A stretch of DNA of 7,888 nucleotides from Vicinamibacteria bacterium (GTDB lineage: Bacteria; Acidobacteriota; Vicinamibacteria; Vicinamibacterales; 2-12-FULL-66-21). The notes under the pieces are model-generated. The model worked only from the letters and a program-made list of their open reading frames with translations. It was not told where the DNA came from and did no database searches. The stretch is from NCBI GenBank assembly GCA_025937075.1, contig JAICSD010000200.1, positions 1 to 7,888 on the forward strand, in the 5' to 3' direction. Positions 1 through 5,374 of the stretch are shown one piece after another. The position numbers were made by a program, and so were the translations under genes. The stretch's first letter is position 1. Every line of letters starts with the position of its first letter.

Positions 1-317
1 ACTGGTCGATCCAGTTTGAGCGAGCGCACGGCGTGTTCACTCGCGAGCGTGTCCAGCGCCGCATCCGGCACTTCGGCCACCCAGCTTCCGAGCAGGGGCA
101 GCCGGCGGCCGAGTGCGCCGCCCACGGCGGCAACGATCGGCTCGGGCGAGACGGCGGAATCGAGCGTCAGGATGACCCGCGACCGCGACGCGGAGTTGTG
201 TGCGCGGGCGCGCAGAGGAGCGTCCAGTTTGGCGTCCGCTGGGTGCAGCGATTCCCCGGCGGCCGGCGCGGCGACGGCGGCCCACAGGGCAACAGCGAGG
301 AGCAGAAGTCGACCCAT
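1..317 (-). CDS. Exported S8 (subtilisin-like) peptidase, N-terminal part only
   Basis: This gene runs off the left edge; 105 codons are visible. The product starts MGRLLLLAVALWAAVAAPAAG, a typical signal peptide (short positive start, hydrophobic core of about residues 4-18, likely cleavage near AAG), so the protein is exported. Residues 45-105 resemble the inhibitor_I9-like propeptide of secreted subtilases: SRVILTLDS, then IVAAVGGALGRRLPLLGSWV, AEVPDAALDTLA and finally LKLDRPV, where the catalytic domain would normally follow after a linker. None of the Asp/His/Ser catalytic motifs lies inside the window, so the peptidase call is inferred from the prodomain pattern and the gene could be another exported protein with an I9-like module. 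No clear Shine-Dalgarno sequence precedes the ATG. Upstream lies a sigma-54 promoter candidate, and the next gene on the same strand is a sigma-54 activator. Confidence 0.62.
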   Translation of the reverse strand, partial: MGRLLLLAVALWAAVAAPAAGESLHPADAKLDAPLRARAHNSASRSRVILTLDSAVSPEPIVAAVGGALGRRLPLLGSWVAEVPDAALDTLASEHAVRSLKLDRP

Positions 318-358
318 GCCACTACGCGAGGGATCGCCAGGCAAAACGGCGGCTCGGA

Positions 359-374
359 TGCAAGCATACTGCCC
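359..374 (-). promoter_or_regulatory. Sigma-54 (-24/-12) promoter candidate for the exported peptidase gene
   Basis: On the minus strand the sequence reads GGGCAG-TATGC-TTGCA, against the consensus TGGCAC-N5-TTGCA. The -12 element is perfect, the -24 element matches four of six, and the essential GG and GC dinucleotides are separated by exactly ten bases. A transcript would start near position 348 and leave a leader of about 31 nt before the ATG at 317. The gene just upstream on the same strand encodes a sigma-54 activator, which raises the likelihood. Confidence 0.5.
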
Positions 375-478
375 GGATGGTTCCGCGGCAGCGACATCAG
401 AAACTGCGAATTTTCCTTGGATTAACGGACGCCGCGTCAACCGGCGTTCACGGCAGTCGTCCACCGCGTCAGGCGATT

Positions 479-493
479 GTGCTGTTTCAACAC
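479..493. promoter_or_regulatory. Imperfect dyad, possible enhancer site for the sigma-54 activator
   Basis: The plus strand reads GTGCTG-TTT-CAACAC. Five of six positions in each arm pair around a 3-bp centre. Fis-type recognition helices of sigma-54 activators bind dyads of this size, and the centre lies about 110 bp upstream of the -24/-12 candidate, a usual enhancer distance. Only one copy was found, although such sites often occur in pairs. Confidence 0.35.
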
Positions 494-529
494 ACTCGCA
501 TTCAAGACTGACGTTTTGGTAAGTTCCCC

Positions 530-1888
530 TCACTCGGCGGCCGGCCGGGAGCGGACTCGAGTGTTCCTGGGCTCGGCTTCGAGGCCGTATTCGACGATTT
601 TCCGGTAGAGCGTGCCGCGGCTGATATCGAGCACCGAAGCGGCCTGCTTCTTGTTCCAGTTGACGCTGTCGAGCACGCGGACGATATGCGCGCGCTCGCT
701 TTCGGCCAGGGTGGGCATGCGCTCGCGGGCGGACTCGATCGGCGCCTCGCTGGCGTGCAGGAATTCGATGTCGGTCGGGCGAATCACCCGGCCGGGCGAC
801 GACAATGCCGCTCGCGAGACGGTGCTCTCGAGCTCGCGGATGTTCCCCGGCCAGTGATATTGGGTGAGCAGGTCCAGGCCTTCCTTCGAAAAGCTCTTCG
901 CATCGAGCTGCAGGCCATTGGCGGCGCAGTATCTCGCGAGGAACCGCTGCGCGAGCACCGGGATGTCGCTCGATCGTTCGCGGAGCGACGGCAACCGGAT
1001 CGAGAAGGCGTTGACGCGATAGTAGAGGTCCTCGCGGAACCGGCTGTCGCGGACGAACTGGTCGAGCGGACGGTTCGTTGCCGAGATGAGCCGGAAGTTG
1101 ACCTCGATTGACGTGTTGCCGCCGAGCCGTTCGAACCGCCGCTCTTCGAGCACGCGCAGCAGCTTGGCCTGCGCGACGATCGAGAGATCGCCGATTTCAT
1201 CGAGAAACAAAGTGCCGTTGTTCGCCAGCTCGAGCCGCCCCGGCTTGCGATCGTGCGCGCCGGTGAACGCGCCCTTCTCGTAGCCGAAGATCTCCGACTC
1301 GAAGAGCGTGTCCGGCAGCGCGGCGCAGTTCACGGCCTGGAACTTGTGCGTGCCCCGGCGGCTCAGCTCGTGGATCATTCGCGCGACGACTTCCTTGCCG
1401 GATCCCGTCGGCCCGAGTATCAGCACGGAGATGTCGGACTTGGCAGCGGTCCGGATCCATTCGAAGATGACGAGCATCTTCTCGTCGCGGCCGATCATCT
1501 CGCGGAAGCGTTGGACCGCAGGCGAGCGATCCTCGTGCGACACGGTCGCGCGGCGCTCGAGGAAGTGATCGAGGAGATCGCGCAGCGCGTCGCTCTCGGG
1601 CTGGTAGAACCCGTACTTGGCCGAGCCTGGTCCGGCCGTGCGCCGGACGATGCCGAACGTGACGAGCTCGCGGACGCAGTTGTCGACGTCAAGGCGCATC
1701 CGCCCGAACGTCTGCATCAGCGCCTCGACGTCGAACGCTTCCTCCGGCCGCGCGCAGAGGAAACGCAGGATCGCCGCCCGCAGCGGCGACTGCACGAGCG
1801 CGTGGAAGCGCGCCTCGATTTCGGTCGGCTCGGTCCGGGGTGCGACCGCGGCAAGATTGTCGATATGCGACATCGGATTCGTGCTCAT
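530..1888 (-). CDS. Sigma-54-dependent transcriptional activator with Fis-type HTH
   Basis: This 452-residue bacterial enhancer-binding protein couples ATP hydrolysis to open-complex formation by sigma-54 RNA polymerase. Residues 24-97 look like a winged helix (SPLRAAILRFLCARPEEAFDV, then VRELVTFGIVRR and a GSAKYGFY wing). The AAA+ domain covers about 125-375: Walker A GPTGSGKE (159-166), the sigma-54 contact loop GAFTGA (206-211), Walker B TLFLDE (226-231), sensor I SATN (269-272), and the arginine-finger region RFREDLYYR (283-291). A Fis-type helix-turn-helix lies at 400-435 (NKKQAASVLDISRGTLYRKI). All motifs needed for activation are intact. There is no response-regulator receiver domain or clear PAS or GAF domain, so the signal may be sensed by the N-terminal winged helix. 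The ATG at 1888 is chosen because it overlaps the upstream stop (ATGA); an open frame continues to 2128 but lies inside the upstream gene. A Met at codon 6 is an alternative start. Confidence 0.92.
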   Translation of the reverse strand: MSTNPMSHIDNLAAVAPRTEPTEIEARFHALVQSPLRAAILRFLCARPEEAFDVEALMQTFGRMRLDVDNCVRELVTFGIVRRTAGPGSAKYGFYQPESDALRDLLDHFLERRATVSHEDRSPAVQRFREMIGRDEKMLVIFEWIRTAAKSDISVLILGPTGSGKEVVARMIHELSRRGTHKFQAVNCAALPDTLFESEIFGYEKGAFTGAHDRKPGRLELANNGTLFLDEIGDLSIVAQAKLLRVLEERRFERLGGNTSIEVNFRLISATNRPLDQFVRDSRFREDLYYRVNAFSIRLPSLRERSSDIPVLAQRFLARYCAANGLQLDAKSFSKEGLDLLTQYHWPGNIRELESTVSRAALSSPGRVIRPTDIEFLHASEAPIESARERMPTLAESERAHIVRVLDSVNWNKKQAASVLDISRGTLYRKIVEYGLEAEPRNTRVRSRPAAE

Positions 1889-2334
1889 CGCGTTCGGTCC
1901 GGCGGTGCCGGCGCGGTCTGTGTCGGACGATCGCGGTAGTACCCGGTCTGGTATTCCTCGATGAGGCGCTTCATCTCCACCGCGTCGCGCTTTCGATGGC
2001 CGTGGCACCGGACCGGTTCTGCGCCGCCGCTCGACTCGATCAGCACGTTCGAGAAGAACAGGTTCGTTTCGATCAGCACGGACGCGATATGGGCGATGTG
2101 GATCGACTGTTCGAGCCGCCCGAACCACCTCGGCCGGTAGTGAACGACGCTCGTGGGGCTCACGGCCACCTGCGCCGGGAACACGTGATTGCCACGGCTC
2201 CAGCGGCTCGCGCGAAAGACGTGCTCACCGGGCGCCTGGCGTCCCCTGTGCCAAATCAGGTAGATGAGGAGCGCGGCGGCCGCCGCAAGCGCGGCGATGA
2301 CCCACAGCAGCACGCGGCTCCAGTCCATTTGCAT
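1885..2334 (-). CDS. Membrane-anchored PH-domain-like protein of unknown function
   Basis: This 149-residue protein has a short N-terminus, one transmembrane helix (about 7-27, LLWVIAALAAAAALLIYLIW), a basic stop-transfer HRGR, and a soluble domain at about 37-128. The soluble part alternates short strands (QVAVSPTSVVHYRP, IASVLIETNLFFSNVLIES, AEPVRCHG) and ends in a helix (RDAVEMKRLIEEYQ), which suggests a bacterial PH-like fold. This is a fold impression, not a firm family match. The tail (131-149) is polar and Pro-rich. With the helix in the membrane, the domain probably faces the cytoplasm. The stop codon overlaps the start of the sigma-54 activator (ATGA), so the two are translationally coupled and this protein may influence the activator. 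No Shine-Dalgarno sequence precedes either possible start (ATG at 2334 or two codons later at 2328). Confidence 0.72.
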   Translation of the reverse strand: MQMDWSRVLLWVIAALAAAAALLIYLIWHRGRQAPGEHVFRASRWSRGNHVFPAQVAVSPTSVVHYRPRWFGRLEQSIHIAHIASVLIETNLFFSNVLIESSGGAEPVRCHGHRKRDAVEMKRLIEEYQTGYYRDRPTQTAPAPPDRTR

Positions 2335-2393
2335 GAATTGGGCAACTGTGAAGCTACTATCGGCGGTTCGGCCGTGCTGCTGCAGCGTGCAGG

Positions 2394-2402
2394 TGTTATT
2401 CT
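2394..2402 (+). promoter_or_regulatory. Extended -10 promoter candidate for the DHS-PIN-nagA operon
   Basis: TGTTATTCT contains a TG extension one base before the hexamer TATTCT. No convincing -35 hexamer lies 17 bp upstream, which fits an extended -10 promoter. A start near 2409 would give a leader of about 37 nt to the TTG start codon. The 111-bp gap (2335-2445) must also hold the promoter of the divergent PH-like gene, for which only weak candidates such as GATAGT (minus strand, near 2355) are visible. Confidence 0.3.
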
Positions 2403-2430
2403 GAAACGCGGCCCTTACCGGCCCCACGTC

Positions 2431-2438
2431 ACGGAGGA
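2431..2438 (+). promoter_or_regulatory. Shine-Dalgarno sequence fixing a TTG start
   Basis: ACGGAGGA ends seven bases before the TTG at 2446. No in-frame ATG or GTG lies nearby, so this site sets the start of the deoxyhypusine-synthase-like gene. The upstream open frame to 1840 is antisense to the two minus-strand genes and is not coding. Confidence 0.75.
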
Positions 2439-2445
2439 CCGTTCA

Positions 2446-3624
2446 TTGCCCCACCGCCCGTCGACGGGTGCTCAGGGCGCGCCAGGCGCTCCCACCCAGA
2501 GGCCGCACGAGTACCTCAAAGGCAAACCGATTCGCTATTACCGGCCGCGCGGCAGCGCGGACCTCCGGCAGTTGATCGACGGCGGCTTCCAGGCGTTCAA
2601 CGCCGGACGATTGTCCGAAGCGTGCCACATCTTCAGCGAGAAGATGCTCGCGCCCGAGAACGACACGACGATTGGCCTCACGGTGGCAGGCGCGTTGACG
2701 CCCGCGGGCCTCGGCGGCTGCGTCATCGAGATGATGGACCGCGGCCTCGTGGACTTCATCGTCAGCACGGGCGCAAACCTCTATCACGACCTGCACTATG
2801 CGCTGAACTTCACGCTTCACCGCGGCTCCCCGTTCCTCGACGACGTGGAGCTGTACGAGCAGGGGATCATCCGAATCTACGACGTCCTGTTCCCTGCGAC
2901 CGTGCTGCTCGAGACGGACTCGTACATCCGCGACTTCCTCGTCCGCTCGAAGCTGACTGGTCCCATTTCGACCTCGGAGCTGCACTATCACCTCGGCCAG
3001 GACCTGCTGGCGAAAAATCCGGAGTCCGCGGACTACTCGGTCGTCGCACGCGCCGCGGCCGCGGGCGTGCCGATTTACACCTCGTCGCCGGGGGACAGCT
3101 CGATCGGGATGAACATCGCGTACCACGAGCTGATGAACGGCAGCACGCTGATGATCGATCCGAACCGCGACGTCAACGAGGTCTGCGCGATCATCCTGGC
3201 CGGCGTCCACAACGGCTGCGTCATCCTCGGCGGCGGCTCTCCGAAGAATTTCTACCTGCAGGGTCAGCCCACGCTGTGGGAGGTGTACGGCATTCCGAAA
3301 GGCGGCAACGACTTCTTCATCCAGATCACGACGGATCAGGTCGTGTGGGGAGGGCTGAGTGGCGCGACGCCCGCGGAAGCCGTGAGCTGGGGGAAGGTCA
3401 ATCCCGGCGTGCTGCCCGACACCGTCGTCGCGTACTGCGACTCGACGATTGCCTTCCCGCTCTTCTGCGAATACGCGATTGGCTCGCCGAACGGACGGCG
3501 GCAGCGGCGTGAGCTGTATCACAAGCGCGACGCGCTCGTCGCGGACCTGCTCCGTCAGGCGCGCAGCGCGAAGGACGCCAAAGCGATCGACCGCGAGCCC
3601 GCGGAAATCGATCGACACCGCTGA
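2446..3624 (+). CDS. Deoxyhypusine synthase family protein (bacterial, substrate unknown)
   Basis: This 392-residue protein belongs to the NAD-dependent deoxyhypusine synthase fold, whose members transfer an aminobutyl group from spermidine or a related amine to an acceptor. Visible family blocks are IGLTVAGALTPAGLGGCVIEM (76-96), DFIVSTGANLYHDLHY (103-118), TSSPGDSSIGMN (212-223), GCVILGGGSPKNF (257-269) and GGLSGATPAEAVSWGKV (302-318). Lys317 in SWGK aligns with the lysine that forms the enzyme-amine intermediate in eukaryotic deoxyhypusine synthase. The eukaryotic GGGVVKHH stretch is here GGGSPKNF, so the active-site His pair is missing and the acceptor probably differs. Bacteria lack eIF5A, so a small-molecule acceptor, for example in homospermidine-type polyamine synthesis, is likelier than protein modification; this is inference. 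The first 20 residues are low-complexity. The start is a TTG with a strong Shine-Dalgarno sequence. Its TGA overlaps the next ATG (TGATG), marking an operon. Confidence 0.88.
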   Translation: MPHRPSTGAQGAPGAPTQRPHEYLKGKPIRYYRPRGSADLRQLIDGGFQAFNAGRLSEACHIFSEKMLAPENDTTIGLTVAGALTPAGLGGCVIEMMDRGLVDFIVSTGANLYHDLHYALNFTLHRGSPFLDDVELYEQGIIRIYDVLFPATVLLETDSYIRDFLVRSKLTGPISTSELHYHLGQDLLAKNPESADYSVVARAAAAGVPIYTSSPGDSSIGMNIAYHELMNGSTLMIDPNRDVNEVCAIILAGVHNGCVILGGGSPKNFYLQGQPTLWEVYGIPKGGNDFFIQITTDQVVWGGLSGATPAEAVSWGKVNPGVLPDTVVAYCDSTIAFPLFCEYAIGSPNGRRQRRELYHKRDALVADLLRQARSAKDAKAIDREPAEIDRHR

Positions 3625-4046
3625 TGGGAACCTTGTCATCCGCGTTGTCGCCGGTCGTGCTCGAAACCTCCGAGCATCCGCGCGTCTACGCGGACGCGAA
3701 CATCCCGAGCGGCGTCGTCGCTTACATGCGCGAGAAGCTGCGCTGGGACGTCTTCTTCGTGCTCGAACACGACGATCTGCGCCGCGCGAGCGACGTCGAA
3801 CACTACCGCCTTGCGAAGCAGCTCGAGCGCACGCTCGTGACGCTCGATCGTGACTATCTGGATGATCGGCTGTTCCCGCCTGGCGACGGCGCCGGCGTGG
3901 TGGTGTTCAGCGTGCCCGACGAGCGTTGGCTTCGACGGCTGCTCCAGCGGATCGATCGCGAGATGTTCCGCGTCGATGGCGCGTCTGCGCTTCCCTTCGC
4001 GCAACGAAAAACCGTCTGGCACGTGGACGGGCCTGCCGCGGCATGA
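3624..4046 (+). CDS. PIN-like (DUF5615 / Mut7-C type) protein
   Basis: This 140-residue protein resembles the DUF5615 PIN-like family, small nuclease-fold proteins often annotated as toxins. Diagnostic stretches are VYADANIPSGVVAYMREKLRWDVFFV (21-46), where Asp24 is the usual first metal ligand, RRASDVEHYRLAKQLERTLVTLDRDYLDD (53-81), with Asp75 and Asp77, and GVVVFSVPDERWLRRLLQRI (91-110). A C-terminal extension of about 30 residues ends in a basic patch (QRKTVWHVDG). The acidic residues are kept, so activity is plausible, but RNase activity is inferred from the fold. It overlaps both neighbours: its ATG shares the TGATG with the DHS-like gene, and its TGA sits in the ATGA of nagA. No antitoxin (such as a DUF433 protein) is adjacent, so a classical toxin-antitoxin role is doubtful and a housekeeping role tied to the operon is possible. 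Confidence 0.8.
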   Translation: MGTLSSALSPVVLETSEHPRVYADANIPSGVVAYMREKLRWDVFFVLEHDDLRRASDVEHYRLAKQLERTLVTLDRDYLDDRLFPPGDGAGVVVFSVPDERWLRRLLQRIDREMFRVDGASALPFAQRKTVWHVDGPAAA

Positions 4047-5254
4047 TTCTGCTGTCAGGTGCCGATCTCGTTCTTCCCGATCGCATCGTCAGCGGCGGGT
4101 CCCTGTTCATCGAGCACGAACGCATCGCCGATGTCGTCGCAGGTCCGGCGTCGGCGGAGGCGACGGAGCTGGCCGTCGATCTCTCCGGACATTACATCGT
4201 TCCGGGCTTCATCGACGTGCACGTCCACGGGCTGCAGGGCGTCGATACGCTGGACGGCGGCGACGCGATCCGCACGATTGCATCCGGCCTGCCGGCATTC
4301 GGTGTGACGGCATTCTGTCCGACGTCGCTCGCCTGTGCACCAGACGCACTGCGTAGGATGCTGACGGCCGTGCGCGCGGCGCGCACGACGAGGCCGCCCG
4401 GCGGCGCGCGCGTGCTGCCGGCGCACCTGGAAAGCAATTTCATCAACCCGGATTTCAAGGGGGCGCAGCCGCTCGAGTGCATCCGATCGCCGCGTTCCTC
4501 ATCGAATGCTCCTGAAGGATCGACATGGTCGGGTGAGGACATCCTGAAGGAGATCCGGGCGGCGAGACCGGACGTGGGTATCGTGACGCTCGCGCCGGAA
4601 ATGGATGGCGGAGTCGATCTCATTCGGGATCTCGTGAGCCACGGCCATCACGTCTCGCTCGGGCATTCGGGCGCTACGTACGAACAGGCACTCGAGGGCA
4701 TCAAGGCCGGCGCGCGGCAGGCGACCCACCTGTTCAACCGGATGCCCCCGGTGCTGCATCGTGCGCCCGGGCTCGCCGGCGCGGTGCTCGAATCGGACGA
4801 AGTGGTCGCGGAGCTCGTGTGCGACGGCGTCCACGTGCACCCGGCCGTCATGCGCGTGGCGCTTGCCGCGAAGCGGCCCGAGCGAATCATGGCCATCACG
4901 GACGGGACGGCGGGCTCCGGGCTGCCGCGGGGCGGAGAGGGGCGAATTGGCGGCCGCCGCATGTTCGTCCGCGACGCCGCGTATCTGGAGGATGGGACGC
5001 TTGCCGGGAGCGTGCTGACGATGAGCGGCGCGTTCGCGAACCTGGCAGCCCGCGTCGGCCTGAGCCTGATCGACGCGGCCGCGGTGTGCTCGACCACTCC
5101 CGCCCGTGCGCTCGGCCTGCAGGGGTTCGGCGTCATTGCGTCCGGCGCCGTCGCCGACCTGGCCGTCCTCGACCGCGAACTCCGGGTCGTCCAGACCTGG
5201 ATCGCCGGAACGCTCGCGTACGACCGGGGTCAGACCCCGGCGGTGCCAGAGTAG
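4043..5254 (+). CDS. nagA: N-acetylglucosamine-6-phosphate deacetylase
   Basis: This 403-residue amidohydrolase removes the acetyl group from GlcNAc-6-phosphate to give glucosamine-6-phosphate in cell-wall recycling and chitin or amino-sugar use. The metal motif PGFIDVHVHG (54-63) supplies His60 and His62. HLESNFINPDFKGAQ (128-142) supplies the metal-binding Glu130, GHSGAT has His208, THLFNRM has His229, and AITDGT (284-289) supplies the catalytic Asp287. The HxH pair suggests a binuclear form, unlike the single-metal E. coli enzyme, whose motif diverges here. Length is normal for the family. The ATG at 4043 overlaps the TGA of the PIN-like gene (ATGA); an open frame continues upstream to 3926 but inside that gene. 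The C-terminus is odd: the natural end is about LAYDR, and GQTPAVPE plus the TAG stop come from the first unit of the 29-bp repeat. Confidence 0.93.
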   Translation: MILLSGADLVLPDRIVSGGSLFIEHERIADVVAGPASAEATELAVDLSGHYIVPGFIDVHVHGLQGVDTLDGGDAIRTIASGLPAFGVTAFCPTSLACAPDALRRMLTAVRAARTTRPPGGARVLPAHLESNFINPDFKGAQPLECIRSPRSSSNAPEGSTWSGEDILKEIRAARPDVGIVTLAPEMDGGVDLIRDLVSHGHHVSLGHSGATYEQALEGIKAGARQATHLFNRMPPVLHRAPGLAGAVLESDEVVAELVCDGVHVHPAVMRVALAAKRPERIMAITDGTAGSGLPRGGEGRIGGRRMFVRDAAYLEDGTLAGSVLTMSGAFANLAARVGLSLIDAAAVCSTTPARALGLQGFGVIASGAVADLAVLDRELRVVQTWIAGTLAYDRGQTPAVPE

Positions 5255-5325
5255 GGGGTCAGACCCCGGTGGTGCCAGAGTAGGGGGTCAGACCCCGGTG
5301 GTGCCAGAGTAGGGGGTCAGACCCC
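5226..5325. repeat. Tandem 29-bp palindromic repeat (3 full units and a partial fourth)
   Basis: Units lie at 5226-5254, 5255-5283 and 5284-5312, with a 13-bp partial unit at 5313-5325. Each begins with GGGGTCAGACCCC, two 6-bp arms around one base, followed by GGTGGTGCCAGAGTAG; unit 1 has C for T in the linker and units 2 and 3 are identical. There are no spacers. Cores of this kind resemble REP-type dispersed elements, some of which are moved by REP-associated (RAYT) transposases, but none is present here. The arms could fold in RNA and act at the 3' end of the operon, though no U-tract follows. Near identity implies recent expansion. Unit 1 overlaps the end of nagA. Confidence 0.9.
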
Positions 5326-5334
5326 AATTGACGC

Positions 5335-5360
5335 GGAACTCGGGTCCGATGCGGCCCGTC
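5335..5360 (+). promoter_or_regulatory. ECF-sigma-type promoter candidate for the lipoprotein gene
   Basis: GGAAC (5335-5339) and CGTC (5357-5360) are 17 bp apart, matching the general -35 and -10 pattern of extracytoplasmic-function sigma factors. Transcription would start near 5367, leaving a leader of under 10 nt before the ATG at 5375, which would fit the absence of a Shine-Dalgarno sequence. A TTGACG at 5328 has no good -10 partner. Both elements are short, so chance matches are possible. Confidence 0.3.
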
Positions 5361-5374
5361 CAATTCTCGTGCGT

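Noticed and set aside
16..522. Plus-strand frames over the left edge
   Set aside because: Composition is Ser/Arg/Ala-rich without motifs, while the minus strand gives a signal peptide and propeptide.
1889..2128. Longer 532-codon frame for the sigma-54 activator
   Set aside because: The added 80 residues are Arg-rich, match no domain, and lie inside the PH-like gene; the ATGA overlap at 1888 gives a better start.
2369..2384. Second sigma-54-like site before the DHS operon
   Set aside because: CGGCCG-N5-CTGCA keeps the spacing but misses the T, A and C of the -24 box and one T of the -12 box; likely chance in GC-rich DNA.
2443..3639. 398-codon open frame antisense to the DHS-like gene
   Set aside because: It is Arg/Val/Ala-rich with no domain, a common shadow of GC-rich genes, and the plus strand encodes clear family blocks.
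3624..4046. Complete toxin-antitoxin module
   Set aside because: Only a PIN-like protein is present; neither flanking gene is an antitoxin.
5226..5325. CRISPR array
   Set aside because: The 29-bp unit has a CRISPR-like length but the copies are directly adjacent with no spacers, and no cas gene is near.
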